From Beggiatoa leptomitoformis (GTDB taxonomy: Bacteria; Pseudomonadota; Gammaproteobacteria; Beggiatoales; Beggiatoaceae), in contig NZ_CP012373.2 in assembly GCF_001305575.3 (NCBI RefSeq), positions 1,178,001-1,242,000 of the forward strand: a stretch of 64,000 bases of DNA, given 5' to 3'. Below the pieces are notes generated by a model that saw only the letters and a list, made by a program, of their open reading frames with translations, searched no databases and had not been told where the DNA came from. The position numbers and the translations under genes are program-made. This document shows positions 16,831-26,804 of the stretch, in pieces; within the stretch, counting starts at the first letter, position 1, and each line of letters starts with the position of its first letter.

Positions 16831-19410
16831 TTACGCCGCAGCGATAGGAATGACTTTACCCGCAGCAATAACATTATTTGCTGCTGCTTGATATTCCGCG
16901 ATTTGATGGAAATTCAAGTAGCGATAAATATTATCGGCTAAGGGTTTAATCTTGTTAGTGTAAGTCATGTACTCTTCTACGCTGGGTAATTTCCCTAAAC
17001 GCGCCGCAACAGCGGCTAATTCCGCAGAAGCTAAGTACACATTTGCCCCTTTACCTAAACGGTCAGGGAAGTTACGAGTAGAGGTAGAAACGACGGTAGA
17101 GTTGTCCGCAACCCGTGCTTGATTACCCATGCACAATGAACAACCGGGCATTTCCATCCGCGCGCCCGCTTTACCGAAAATGGAATAATAACCTTCTTCG
17201 GTTAATTGATGTTGATCCATGCGAGTAGGCGGAGAAATCCACAAACGAACAGGTACTTGTCCATTGGCTTCTTCAAAGACTTTACCCGCAGCGCGATAAT
17301 GTCCAATATTGGTCATGCAAGAACCGATAAAGACTTCATCAATCTTTGTACCCGCGACAGCGGATAAGGTTTTTACATCATCAGGGTCATTGGGGCAGGC
17401 TAATAAAGGTTCTTTAACTTCGTTTAAGTCGATTTCAATGACCGCTGCGTATTCAGCATCGGCATCAGGTTGTAATAAGCTTGGGTTAGCTAACCAACCT
17501 TCCATATTCTTAATACGACGTTCTAAAGTGCGTGGGTCGCCGTAACCATTAGCAATCATCCAACGTAACAGGGTGATGTTAGAAGTCAGATATTCGATAA
17601 TGGGTTCTTTGTTTAAATGCACAGTACATGCACTGGCAGAACGTTCAGCAGAGGCATCTGCTAATTCAAATGCTTGTTCAACCTTCAGGTTGGGCAAACC
17701 TTCAATTTCTAAGATACGACCTGAGAAAATGTTTTTCTTACCTTGTTTGGCGACGGTTAATAAGCCTTTTTGAATCGCTGCGTAAGGAATCGCATTGACT
17801 AAGTCGCGCAAAGTAATACCGGGTTGCATTTCACCTTTGAAACGCACTAAAACCGATTCAGGCATTTCTAAGGGCATTACACCAATGGCGGCGGCAAAGG
17901 CAACCAAGCCAGAACCTGCGGGGAAGCTGATACCAATGGGGAAACGGGTGTGAGAATCACCCCCTGTACCAACAGTATCAGGCATAATCATGCGATTTAA
18001 CCATGAGTGAATAATGCCATCACCGGGACGTAAGGCAACACCACCACGGGTTTGCATAAAGTCAGGTAATTCATGTTGTAATCTAACATCAACAGGCTTG
18101 GGATAGGCGGCCGTGTGGCAGAAGCTCTGCATGACCAAATCGGCTGAAAAGCCTAAGCAGGCGAGTTCTTTCAGCTCGTCGCGGGTCATCCCACCAGTGG
18201 TATCTTGTGAACCAACGGTGGTTGTCTTAGGCTCGCAATATGTACCGGGGCGAACACCAGTCACACCACAGGCTTGACCAACCATTTTTTGTGCTAAAGA
18301 GTAGCCTTTACCTGTGTCTTGAGGAGCAACAGGGCGAATGAATAAATCAGACGCACTTAAGCCTAAAGTTTTACGGGCATTATCGGTTAAACCACGACCA
18401 ATGATTAAGGGAATACGACCACCTGCACGGACTTCGTCTGGCATACTGCTAGGACGTAAGTCGAAAGTGCTGACCACTTCGCCTTTTTCGTTGGTAATTT
18501 TGCCTTCATAAGGATAAATCGTGATAACGTCGCCGTTTTCTAATTTGGAAACATCGCATTCAATAGGCAATGCGCCTGAATCTTCTGCGGTGTTAAAGAA
18601 AATAGGGGCAATTTTACCGCCTAAAATCACGCCACCTTGACGTTTATTAGGAACGAAGGGAATATCTTTGCCTAAGTGCCATAACACGGAGTTAATAGCG
18701 GATTTACGGGATGAACCTGTACCAACCACGTCGCCTACATAAGCAATGTCATGACCTTTTTTCTTCAAATCTGTGATGATTTCGAAGGCATTAGGCATTT
18801 TAATTTTTAACATTTCGGTGGCATGTAATGGGATGTCAGGGCGACTCCATGCAGCACCAGCGGGGGATAAGTCATCGGTATTGGTTTCACCGGGGACTTT
18901 GAGAACGGTAACGGTCCAGCTTTTGGGTAATTCGGACTTGACTTTGAACCATTCGCCTTCTGCCCAAGCGGCTAAGACTTGTTTTGCAGCGGCGTTAGTT
19001 TTGGCTTTCTCAACGACATCGTGATAAGCATCAAACATCAATAAAGTATGAGATAAGGCTTGAACAGCGAGCGGGGCTAACGTGGCATCATCTAATAAAC
19101 CGATTAAAGGTTGGACGTTATAACCACCTAACATCGTGCCTAACAATTCAGTTGCGCGTTCACGGGAAATCAGGGGACTTTTAGCCGTTCCTTTGGCGAT
19201 ATCTGCTAAAAAACCAGCTTTAACATAAGCGGCTTGGTCAACACCGGGGGGAACACGATTGGTCAATAAGTCAACTAAGTTACTTTCTTCACCTTTTGGG
19301 GGATTCTTTAACAGTTCCACCAATGCCGCTACTTGCTCGGCATTCAGGGGTAAAGGCGGTAAACCTTGGCTGGCACGTTCTGCGACATGTTGTCTATAGG
19401 CTTCTAACAC
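16831..19410 (-). CDS. acnB: Aconitate hydratase B
   Basis: About 859 residues, the length of AcnB (865 in E. coli). It interconverts citrate and isocitrate in the TCA cycle with a [4Fe-4S] cluster. The N-terminal HEAT-like domain starts [17 protein letters not shown], followed by the swivel domain ([12 protein letters not shown] region) and the catalytic domains. Cluster-ligating cysteines lie in [10 protein letters not shown] and in [16 protein letters not shown] at 19410 is chosen because GAGGATAAATAAC precedes it and homologues begin at this residue; an upstream TTG would add nine unconserved residues. It is monocistronic, with a terminator at 16762. Confidence 0.97.
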   Translation of the reverse strand: MLEAYRQHVAERASQGLPPLPLNAEQVAALVELLKNPPKGEESNLVDLLTNRVPPGVDQAAYVKAGFLADIAKGTAKSPLISRERATELLGTMLGGYNVQPLIGLLDDATLAPLAVQALSHTLLMFDAYHDVVEKAKTNAAAKQVLAAWAEGEWFKVKSELPKSWTVTVLKVPGETNTDDLSPAGAAWSRPDIPLHATEMLKIKMPNAFEIITDLKKKGHDIAYVGDVVGTGSSRKSAINSVLWHLGKDIPFVPNKRQGGVILGGKIAPIFFNTAEDSGALPIECDVSKLENGDVITIYPYEGKITNEKGEVVSTFDLRPSSMPDEVRAGGRIPLIIGRGLTDNARKTLGLSASDLFIRPVAPQDTGKGYSLAQKMVGQACGVTGVRPGTYCEPKTTTVGSQDTTGGMTRDELKELACLGFSADLVMQSFCHTAAYPKPVDVRLQHELPDFMQTRGGVALRPGDGIIHSWLNRMIMPDTVGTGGDSHTRFPIGISFPAGSGLVAFAAAIGVMPLEMPESVLVRFKGEMQPGITLRDLVNAIPYAAIQKGLLTVAKQGKKNIFSGRILEIEGLPNLKVEQAFELADASAERSASACTVHLNKEPIIEYLTSNITLLRWMIANGYGDPRTLERRIKNMEGWLANPSLLQPDADAEYAAVIEIDLNEVKEPLLACPNDPDDVKTLSAVAGTKIDEVFIGSCMTNIGHYRAAGKVFEEANGQVPVRLWISPPTRMDQHQLTEEGYYSIFGKAGARMEMPGCSLCMGNQARVADNSTVVSTSTRNFPDRLGKGANVYLASAELAAVAARLGKLPSVEEYMTYTNKIKPLADNIYRYLNFHQIAEYQAAANNVIAAGKVIPIAAA

Positions 19411-19789
19411 GTTATTTATCCTCACTGCTATCAACAAGTAATATACGGATTTAGCGACAATGCTAAAACTGACATATTATACGCTTTATATTGAGTATAA
19501 GATATATTTATATGAGTACGTCCAGATTAAGGACACGTATATAGAAATGGGGGTATTAACAGCGTTTTAAACCATTTAAAAAATACGGTTAACTGTTTGT
19601 CAGTGTAAATTTGTCCACACGGTATTTTGTCGAAAGTTAAACGCTAGATAAATCAAGATGAATAAATCTACAATTAAAAAAGTCTTTGCTTCAAAAATCG
19701 CCAAGCATGGATTTTGACTTTTTCTTAACTGCCAAGTAAACTGAAAACAATGTTATTTTATTTTTTGCTAAAAACTTCTTTTATTCATT
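19411..19789. other. Divergent promoter region between acnB and the copper operon
   Basis: About 380 AT-rich bases with no coding frame. It must hold the acnB promoter (minus) and the copper-operon promoter (plus; candidate at 19714). I do not see a clear CueR or CopR box. Confidence 0.5.
19714..19742 (+). promoter_or_regulatory. Candidate sigma-70 promoter for the copper-resistance operon
   Basis: TTGACT (19714-19719) and TAAACT (19737-19742) are separated by 17 bases, about 48 bases before the first start codon. The -35 box is strong and the -10 box moderate. Confidence 0.4.
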
Positions 19790-20152
19790 ATGTTAAAAAA
19801 GCAGGTTAGCTATTTGCTGATGTTGGCGTTAGTCGTTGTGACAATGCCCGCGTTTGCTATGCCTATAAAACATAATGTTCATGCTTGTTCTGCTGTAGAA
19901 ATGCAGGTAATGCACGGTACACATCACGCACATCATGCGGCTGTAGCAGAAAAAACGACGTGTTCCATAAAACCCCCTTGTTGTGAAAAAAACTGTCAAT
20001 GTGCTGCGGGTCTTTGTCATACCGTACAATTTTTGAATTTCCATACAATTCCTTCATTTTCTGCTTTTTCTGCTGCGAAATATGATTATCTCGCATTAGC
20101 GAAATTCCCCGCTAAACTGATTGCACAAATAGAACGCCCTCCTAAAGTTTAA
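19790..20152 (+). CDS. Small secreted Cys/His-rich protein, CopL-like
   Basis: 120 residues with a clear Sec signal peptide (MLKKQVSYLL, cleavage likely after AFA near residue 23). The mature part is rich in His and Cys: GTHHAHHAAV, then CSIKPPCCEKNCQCAAGLCH. It ends in ERPPKV, an ending often seen in small copper-locus proteins (DUF2946/CopL-type). It lies 84 bases before copA in the same direction. The metal-ligand density and context suggest a periplasmic copper-binding or copper-sensing role; this is inference, and the family assignment is only moderately sure. Confidence 0.7.
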   Translation: MLKKQVSYLLMLALVVVTMPAFAMPIKHNVHACSAVEMQVMHGTHHAHHAAVAEKTTCSIKPPCCEKNCQCAAGLCHTVQFLNFHTIPSFSAFSAAKYDYLALAKFPAKLIAQIERPPKV

Positions 20153-20236
20153 CCCATTAGTTTTTATAAAATTTAGTGAAATACTTTTATTATATAAAGT
20201 GTTTTCCCAACCATTTTGTAATTAGGGTTCAAACGC

Positions 20237-22264
20237 ATGAAAAAATTACTTCTCATGGCGATGCTGACAAGTCTTTGCTTGTTCACGCCATTCGCTATTG
20301 CCAACACAACCGAATATACGCTAAGTATTGCGCGCCTTCCTGTTAATTTTACAGGGAATACCGTTGATAAAATTACGATTAATGGCTCAATTCCGGGGCC
20401 TACTCTGCATTTTACTGAGGGCGATGATGCCGTTATTCATGTCACTAATAAAATGCAAGAAGAAACCTCTGTGCATTGGCATGGTTTGCTATTACCCGGT
20501 GCAATGGATGGTGTTCCCGGTTTAAATGGTTTCTCGGGCATTAAGCCTAATGAAACCTTTACTTATCGGTTTAAAATTCGCCAAAGCGGAACATATTGGT
20601 ATCACTCGCACAGTATGGGACAAGAGCAAGACGGACATTATGGTGCAATTGTTATCAGTCCTAAAGAAGCTGAACCTATTCAAGCAGACCGCGATTATGT
20701 GGTGATGTTTTCTGATTATAGCGATGAAGAATCCAGCAGTATTTTGGCAAATTTAAAAATGTCATCAGACTACTACCAATATGCCCGACGGACAGTAGGC
20801 GATTTTTGGGCAGATGCGAGCAAGCAAGGTGCAAGTAAAGCCTTTAATGAAGCGAAAATGTGGGCAGAAATGCGGATGTTACCGACGGATTTATCAGATG
20901 TTTCTGGCTATATGTTTTTAGTGAATGGTAAAAATATCGAACAAAACTGGACAGGGTTATTTAAAGCGGGCGAGCGGGTACGCTTACGGTTTATTAATGC
21001 GTCTGCTATGTCGTTTTATGATGTGCGTATTCCACATTTAACCATGACAGTCGTAGCGGCTGATGGGCAACCTGTTGAGCCTGTTACTGTTAATGAGTTT
21101 CGTTTTGGCATTGCAGAAACATACGATGTCATTGTCTCACCCACAGAAGATATTGCTTACACAATTGTTGCAGAAGCCCTAGACCGCACAGGGTTTGCAC
21201 TAGGAACACTTGCCCCGCGTGAAGGAATGCGCGGTGAAACGCCAACCCATCGCCCACGGGCTTTATTGACAATGGCTGATATGGGCATGAGTCATGGCGA
21301 ATCGTCAGCACATGAAGGTCATCAAACCAATAGCACCACATCCACAGAAGACCATGCAGGTATGGCAATGGATCATGCTGCAATGGGGCATTCCATGCCA
21401 ATGGATGGCATGTCAATGGATTCAGCAACGGACTATGAAACAGGCGTTAAAGGCAGTGGTTGGGCGCAGGCGGGAACACCTGAAGGTGATAAAGCACTTA
21501 GTTATAAAGATTTGCGTTATTTAGGGACACAAACAGATACCCGTAGTCCAGAACGTGAAATTGAAGTCCGTTTAGGCGGGAACATGGAACGCTATATATG
21601 GACAATGAATGGAAAGAAATATGAAAAAGCTGAACCTATTCAATTAGCTTATGGTGAACGTGTCCGCCTAAAATTTATCAATGACACCATGATGGCGCAT
21701 CCGATGCATTTGCACGGCATGTTTGTGCAATTAGAAAATGGACAACCTGCGGAAAAATTGCCGAATAAACATACGGTAATTGTTGCTCCCGGTGATAGTT
21801 ATTCTGTCCTATTAACAGCCGATGAAGCAGGTGAATGGGCGTTTCACTGCCATTTACTCTATCACATGGCAACAGGCATGATGAATGAAATCGTGGTCGC
21901 AAAATTAGACCCTTCCAACGTTCCTCCCATGCACCATAACATGAGCAATATGGAACACGCTGACCATGAAATGAAGTCAACCTCAGCACCCATGCAACAT
22001 GACATGAGCAACATGGAACATGCCGACCATGAAATGAAGTCAACCTCAGCACCCATGCAACATGACATGAGCAATATGGAACATGCCGACCATGAAATGA
22101 AGTCAACTTCAGCACCCATGCAACATGACATGAGCAACATGGAACATGCCGACCATGAAATGAAGTCAACCTCAGCACCTATGCAACATGACATGAGTAA
22201 TATGGAACATGCTCAAGATAAATCCACCAAACCTACAACCAAGGCGGAAAAACATGCGCACTAA
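20237..22264 (+). CDS. copA: Copper resistance multicopper oxidase CopA
   Basis: A 675-residue periplasmic multicopper oxidase that oxidises or sequesters Cu(I). It has a signal peptide (MKKLLLMAML..., cleavage near AIA-NT) without the twin-arginine motif usual in CopA, so export may be by Sec. Copper sites are HWHG (about 80-83), WYHSHS (about 124), HPMHLHG and the type-1/type-3 motif HCHLLYHMATGM. A Met/His-rich stretch lies in the middle (MSHGESSAHEGH to MDGMSMDS). The C-terminus carries about five 21-residue Met/His/Asp repeats. The stop overlaps the copB start by 11 bases, so the two are translationally coupled. Confidence 0.94.
   Translation: MKKLLLMAMLTSLCLFTPFAIANTTEYTLSIARLPVNFTGNTVDKITINGSIPGPTLHFTEGDDAVIHVTNKMQEETSVHWHGLLLPGAMDGVPGLNGFSGIKPNETFTYRFKIRQSGTYWYHSHSMGQEQDGHYGAIVISPKEAEPIQADRDYVVMFSDYSDEESSSILANLKMSSDYYQYARRTVGDFWADASKQGASKAFNEAKMWAEMRMLPTDLSDVSGYMFLVNGKNIEQNWTGLFKAGERVRLRFINASAMSFYDVRIPHLTMTVVAADGQPVEPVTVNEFRFGIAETYDVIVSPTEDIAYTIVAEALDRTGFALGTLAPREGMRGETPTHRPRALLTMADMGMSHGESSAHEGHQTNSTTSTEDHAGMAMDHAAMGHSMPMDGMSMDSATDYETGVKGSGWAQAGTPEGDKALSYKDLRYLGTQTDTRSPEREIEVRLGGNMERYIWTMNGKKYEKAEPIQLAYGERVRLKFINDTMMAHPMHLHGMFVQLENGQPAEKLPNKHTVIVAPGDSYSVLLTADEAGEWAFHCHLLYHMATGMMNEIVVAKLDPSNVPPMHHNMSNMEHADHEMKSTSAPMQHDMSNMEHADHEMKSTSAPMQHDMSNMEHADHEMKSTSAPMQHDMSNMEHADHEMKSTSAPMQHDMSNMEHAQDKSTKPTTKAEKHAH
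21929..22219 (+). repeat. 63-bp tandem repeats encoding Met/His-rich copper-binding units in CopA
   Basis: Units begin at 21929, 21992, 22055, 22118 and 22181 with a period of 63 bases. Each encodes MQHDMSNMEHADHEMKSTS plus two residues. Units are almost identical at DNA level, indicating recent expansion. MxxHDM-type spacing gives many thioether and imidazole ligands. Confidence 0.95.
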
Positions 22265-22967
22265 TCTTTCTATGTTATTCCTCTTATCATTCGCCTTCTC
22301 CACCCCCTGCATTGCTGACGAAACGCATAGCATGGAACATGGCGCACAGATTTTTCATGCGTTTAACCTAGATGTTGGGGGTGGTTTAAGTCGTAATGAT
22401 GGCACGGCAAATTGGGATTTTGACGGCTGGATAGGTACAGACGAACACAAGCTCTGGCTAAAAAGTGAAGGCGAATATACCAACAGTAAAACTGAAAAAT
22501 CCGAGTTTTACGCCCTGTATAGCTATAACCTCAGTACATTCTGGGATATACAAGCAGGCGTGCGCTATGACACACAACCCAACCCACTCACCTATGCAAC
22601 ACTCGGATTTAAAGGCTTAGCCCCTTATTTTCTGGAAACGACAGCACATCTATTTGCGAGTGAAGATGGGGATATAAGCGCGCGTTTAGGGCAAGAAACA
22701 GATTTTCTCCTCACACAACGCCTTATCGCTCAACCCTATTGGGAAGCAAATCTATTCGCCCAAGATGTTCACGCACAACACAAAGGTTCAGGACTATCCA
22801 CAGCCGAAATAGGGGGACAACTGCGCTATGAAATCACCCGCAAATTTGCCCCTTATATTGAGGTAAAATATGAACGCAAGTTTGGCGACACTGCCAACTT
22901 TGCTGAACGTCACGGTGAACAAACCGATGCGGTTATTGGCACGCTTGGGTTGCGCTTGATGTTTTAA
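22254..22967 (+). CDS. copB: Copper resistance outer-membrane protein CopB
   Basis: About 237 residues. The signal peptide MRTNLSMLFLLSFAF precedes a short Met/His segment (HSMEHGAQ) and the CopB beta-barrel domain. Alternating strands such as WDIQAGVRYDTQPNPLTY and the final aromatic-type ending GLRLMF suit outer-membrane insertion. The start at 22254 is chosen over an upstream frame because the signal peptide begins there; it overlaps copA by 11 bases. CopB works with CopA in periplasmic copper tolerance. A hairpin follows at 22981. Confidence 0.92.
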   Translation: MRTNLSMLFLLSFAFSTPCIADETHSMEHGAQIFHAFNLDVGGGLSRNDGTANWDFDGWIGTDEHKLWLKSEGEYTNSKTEKSEFYALYSYNLSTFWDIQAGVRYDTQPNPLTYATLGFKGLAPYFLETTAHLFASEDGDISARLGQETDFLLTQRLIAQPYWEANLFAQDVHAQHKGSGLSTAEIGGQLRYEITRKFAPYIEVKYERKFGDTANFAERHGEQTDAVIGTLGLRLMF

Positions 22968-22980
22968 ACCCTCATTTGAA

Positions 22981-23015
22981 GATAGGTGCAAATTCATACG
23001 CACCTATCCTATTTT
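22981..23015 (+). terminator. Hairpin terminator after copB
   Basis: GATAGGTGC (22981-22989) and GCACCTATC (23000-23008) form a perfect 9-bp stem with a 10-base loop, followed by a short T-rich tail. Confidence 0.65.
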
Positions 23016-23045
23016 CCCCACCAAGCTGATGGCAGAGAAATTACA

Positions 23046-23723
23046 GTGACCGCTAAACAACGACATATTACCCATGTTATCTATGATATGGATGGCGTGC
23101 TGCTAGATACCGAACCCTTTTATACCGAAGTTACCCAACAAATAGTGCAACAACACGGTAAAACCTTCACATGGGCGTTAAAATCCCAAATGATGGGGCG
23201 TAAACCACTTGATGCAGCAAAAATTTTAGTAGATGCGTTAGAACTACCCATTACGGCTGAAGAATACCTAATCTCGCGTGAACCCTTGCTTGATGCACTC
23301 TTTCTGACTGCGCAACCGCTACAAGGTGCGCAAACCTTAACACGCCATTTACATCAACAAGGAATTCCCCAAGCCGTAGCAACCAGTACACCACACGCCA
23401 AATTTTTATTAAAAACTCATGCACATCAAACATGGTTTACCGTTTTTAACACGATTATTACGGGCGATAATATTGCGGTTAAACAGGGTAAACCTGCACC
23501 TGATATTTTTCTAGCCGCTGCCAACGCGCTACAAGCAGACCCCGCCCACTGTCTGGTTTTTGAAGATGCTTTAGTCGGTGTAGAAGCCGCAAAAGCCGCA
23601 GGTATGCACGTTGTCGCCATTCCCGCGCTTGCTTTAGACAAAACCCTATTTGCCACCGCTGATGCGGTTTTAAATCAAATGGGTGAATTTCGCCCTGAAT
23701 TATGGGGATTACCTGCTTTTTAA
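23046..23723 (+). CDS. HAD-superfamily phosphatase (subfamily IA)
   Basis: About 225 residues. Motif I is YDMDGVLLDTEP with the nucleophile and acid Asp pair. Motif II is the Thr/Ser in AVATSTPHAKF, motif III the Lys in KQGKPAPDIFLAA, and motif IV FEDALVGVEAAKAAGM. A helical cap follows motif I. The arrangement resembles pseudouridine-5'-phosphatase / beta-phosphoglucomutase-like HADs; the exact substrate is not determinable. The GTG at 23046 is preferred because GGCAGAGAAATTACA precedes it. The gene converges on the ABC permease with the 115-bp repeat array between. Confidence 0.85.
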   Translation: MTAKQRHITHVIYDMDGVLLDTEPFYTEVTQQIVQQHGKTFTWALKSQMMGRKPLDAAKILVDALELPITAEEYLISREPLLDALFLTAQPLQGAQTLTRHLHQQGIPQAVATSTPHAKFLLKTHAHQTWFTVFNTIITGDNIAVKQGKPAPDIFLAAANALQADPAHCLVFEDALVGVEAAKAAGMHVVAIPALALDKTLFATADAVLNQMGEFRPELWGLPAF

Positions 23724-23730
23724 TAATTAT

Positions 23731-24305
23731 CTGAACCGCAATTCACTCAATTTCCGCAATTAACACAATTTAAAGATAATTATTTTTATCTTTTTGTATT
23801 AATTAAGGTAATTATGTTAATTATGCGAATTGCGGTTCAGACTGTCTGAACCGCAATTCACTCAATTTCCGCAATTAACATAATTTAAAGACAATTATTT
23901 TTATCTTTTTGTATTAATTAAGGTAATTATGTTAATTATGCGAATTGCGGTTCAGACTGTCTGAACTACAATTCACTCAATTTCCGCAATTAACACAATT
24001 TAAAGACAATTATTTTTATCTTTTTGTATTAATTAAGATAATTATGTTAATTATGCGAATTGTGGTTCAGACTGTCTGAACCACAATTCACTCAATTTCC
24101 GCAATTAACATAATTTAAAGATAATTATTTTTATCTTTTCGTATTAATTTGGGTAACTGTGTTAATTATGCGAATTGCGGTTCAGACTGTCTGAACCGCA
24201 ATTTACTCAATTTCCGCAATTAACACAATTTAAAGACAATTATTTTTATCTTTTTGTATTAATTAAGATAATTATGTTAATTATGCGAATTGCGGTTCAG
24301 ACAAT
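23731..24305. repeat. Five tandem 115-bp palindromic repeats
   Basis: Units start at 23731, 23846, 23961, 24076 and 24191. Each runs from CTGAACCGCAATTC to GAATTGCGGTTCAG with an inner AAAGATAA/TTATCTTT hairpin. Unit junctions form 33-bp palindromes (16-bp arms around one T), such as 23827-23859. The array fills the whole gap between two convergent genes and ends at the permease stop codon. Confidence 0.95.
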
Positions 24306-26794
24306 CAAACTTGTCGCAACGTCATCAATGGTGGTTTATGCAATACAGTTCGTGTTCCCAATAATCCCGCAAGTCCCACGCCTAACGCCCCGCCAATAAT
24401 CCCAATTAACCATAAAATAGGATTAAAACTGTAAGGTAGCTCAAAAATTTGTACCGCTAAAATCCAACCGATAAGGCTTGCAACACTAGCCGCTAATAAT
24501 CCTGCTAATCCCCCTAATATACTGAATTCAGAGAGTAAACCCATTAAAATTTGACGGCGCGTTGCACCCAATGTTCGCAATATCGCACTTTCATATAAAC
24601 GCTCTTCATAAGTTGCTGACAAAGCAGCATATAAAACCATAATGCCTGACAATAACGTAAAGAGAAATACGTATTGAATGCCCAATACAGCCCTGTCCAT
24701 TAAGATACGTACTTGTTGCATAATGACGTTTAAATCAAATACCGTTACGCCATTAAATAATTTTGCTAATTCAGGGATTAAGTGGCTTCGTTCAGACGAT
24801 AAATAAAAACTGGTCACATAAGTGTGTGCTAACGTTTCTGTCGTGTCAGGACTGCCCAACACAAAAAAATTAACATTAAAGGTATCCCATTTTACCCGTC
24901 GTAAACTGGTAACTGTTGCCTCTATCTCTTGCCCCCCAACACTAAAACGCAAAACATCACCCAACTTTACGCCCATATCTTTGGCAAAATCTTCCTCGAC
25001 AGATAATTCTTTAGTCGCACTATCGTGTTTGAAAACCCCGTCGATGATTTCATTATCTTTAGGCAAGGTTGCCGCGCTGGATAAGTTAAATGTACGTTCT
25101 GCAAAACGGCGGGCGCGGTCACTTTCATAATTTTCAGCAACCACAGGATTCCCATTAATCGCTACAAAGCGTCCAACAGCCATTGGATAAATACCGCTAG
25201 TACTAAGATGTTGTGCATCTAAATGGGCTTTTAGCGGTTCAACTTGGTCAGGTTGAATATTGACGATGAAATAATTTGGCGTACCTTCAGGTAAATTCTG
25301 TTGCCAAGCATTAAGCAAATCTACCCGAACGACGGCTAGTAAGAGCAATGCCATAATTCCCAAGCCAAAAGCAGTTAATTGAATACTACTGGCTTGCAAA
25401 CGGCGGGTTAAATTGCTCAGTCCAAATCGCCATGTCATCCCAACATTATCCCGCAATCCACGCAAGCTATAGACTAAACCGTAAGCAACACCACTCAGTA
25501 ACACGAGGGTCAGCAAGACACCTGCAATTAGCCAACCTGCCATTTTTATATCCCCTGCTTGCCAAAGTAACAGACTAATCATAGCGACACTGGCTAATCC
25601 TAATACTTGGCGAACACGTGGCGGTGTCGCGTTAAGTTCGTGACGTAACACGCGCAACGGCGGAACGGCGTGAATGCGTAAAATCGGCGGAAGGGCGAAA
25701 CCAAAAAGGGTAATAAATCCAACGGCAACCCCCATAAATAGCGGGTTTAAGCTGGCAGTGGGTAAGCCTGCACTACTGGGTACAAAACTTGCCAATAATG
25801 TGGCTAGTACTGTTTGAGCTAACCACCCCATTAAACAGCCTAAACCACTGGCAAGTAAGCCTAAACTGAACATTCGCCATAAATAAATATGCATAATCAA
25901 CCGTTGTGACGCACCCAAACAACGCATAATAGCACTGGTATCTGCTTGTTTATCTGCAAAATGACGCGCCGCAACGGCTATTGCTGCCCCTGCTAAAATA
26001 ACGGCAACCAACGCAGCTAATCCTAAAAACTGTTCAGAACGACGTAAGGCAATGTTAAATTGTGGGTTATTATCTTCAACCCCTTTTATCATCTGGTTGT
26101 CTTTTAATTGTGGTGTAAGCCATGCGCGATAGTTTGCAACAGCATTCGCCTCACCCGCTATCAATAATTGATAATTAACCCGACTGCCAACACCAATAAG
26201 CCCTGTATCAGCAACATCGGCAATATTCAGTAAAACACGTGGCGCAAGTTGGAGAAATAAACCTGAGCGGTCGGGTTCATAAGTCACCACTTTTTCAATA
26301 CTAAAGCTTGAATGCCCTAAAGGCAGACTGTCGCCCATTTTTAGGTTTAATTGCGCCAGTAAACGCGCATCAATCCAAACTTTGCCACGTGCAGGTATAT
26401 CCTGAGCAACTCTATCGGTATCAAATGCGTTATCTGCAATACGTAATTCTCCGCGCAAAGGGTAGCCCGCACTCACCGCTTTCAGTGAGACCAGCACAGT
26501 ATCTTCTTCTTGAACAATAACCGTGGGAAAACTAAGGACAGTTGCCGTTTTTAACTGTTGCTGATGGGCAGCGTCTTGATAAGTATCAGGTAAGGCAGAC
26601 TCAGAATTAACGCGCACATCCGCGCCTAACATGTCCGCTGCTTGGTTTGCCATCACTTGATAAACACGGTCAGTAAAAAAGCCAACGGAAGTAACGGCAG
26701 TCACGGCAACTAATAGCGCGAGGGCAAGAATGCGTAATTCAGTCGTGCGCCAATCACGGGGCAGGCTGCGGAGTGCCAATTTCAAGGCTTGCAT
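24305..26794 (-). CDS. ybbP: ABC transporter permease of the FtsX/MacB type (YbbP-like)
   Basis: About 829 residues. One helix at the N-terminus is followed by a large periplasmic domain, then groups of helices, a second periplasmic domain and three C-terminal helices (two FtsX repeats). This is the layout of YbbP/DUF214 permeases. The segment ATYEERLYESAILRTLGATRRQI is the typical FtsX coupling region. ATG 26794 is chosen because AGGAGTTTTTAT precedes it. It lies 10 bases after the stop of the ATPase gene. In E. coli the same pair lies beside tesA, as here. A role in moving lipophilic molecules or supporting an envelope enzyme is suggested for the family but unproven. Confidence 0.9.
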   Translation of the reverse strand: MQALKLALRSLPRDWRTTELRILALALLVAVTAVTSVGFFTDRVYQVMANQAADMLGADVRVNSESALPDTYQDAAHQQQLKTATVLSFPTVIVQEEDTVLVSLKAVSAGYPLRGELRIADNAFDTDRVAQDIPARGKVWIDARLLAQLNLKMGDSLPLGHSSFSIEKVVTYEPDRSGLFLQLAPRVLLNIADVADTGLIGVGSRVNYQLLIAGEANAVANYRAWLTPQLKDNQMIKGVEDNNPQFNIALRRSEQFLGLAALVAVILAGAAIAVAARHFADKQADTSAIMRCLGASQRLIMHIYLWRMFSLGLLASGLGCLMGWLAQTVLATLLASFVPSSAGLPTASLNPLFMGVAVGFITLFGFALPPILRIHAVPPLRVLRHELNATPPRVRQVLGLASVAMISLLLWQAGDIKMAGWLIAGVLLTLVLLSGVAYGLVYSLRGLRDNVGMTWRFGLSNLTRRLQASSIQLTAFGLGIMALLLLAVVRVDLLNAWQQNLPEGTPNYFIVNIQPDQVEPLKAHLDAQHLSTSGIYPMAVGRFVAINGNPVVAENYESDRARRFAERTFNLSSAATLPKDNEIIDGVFKHDSATKELSVEEDFAKDMGVKLGDVLRFSVGGQEIEATVTSLRRVKWDTFNVNFFVLGSPDTTETLAHTYVTSFYLSSERSHLIPELAKLFNGVTVFDLNVIMQQVRILMDRAVLGIQYVFLFTLLSGIMVLYAALSATYEERLYESAILRTLGATRRQILMGLLSEFSILGGLAGLLAASVASLIGWILAVQIFELPYSFNPILWLIGIIGGALGVGLAGLLGTRTVLHKPPLMTLRQV

Positions 26795-26804
26795 ATAAAA
26801 ACTC

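Noticed and set aside
21678-22194. Minus-strand repetitive frames opposite the CopA C-terminus
   Set aside because: They are shadows of the 63-bp repeats; the plus strand encodes the Met/His units in frame with CopA.
23731-24305. CRISPR array
   Set aside because: Units are contiguous with no variable spacers, are 115 bp long, and no cas genes are near; these are tandem palindromes.
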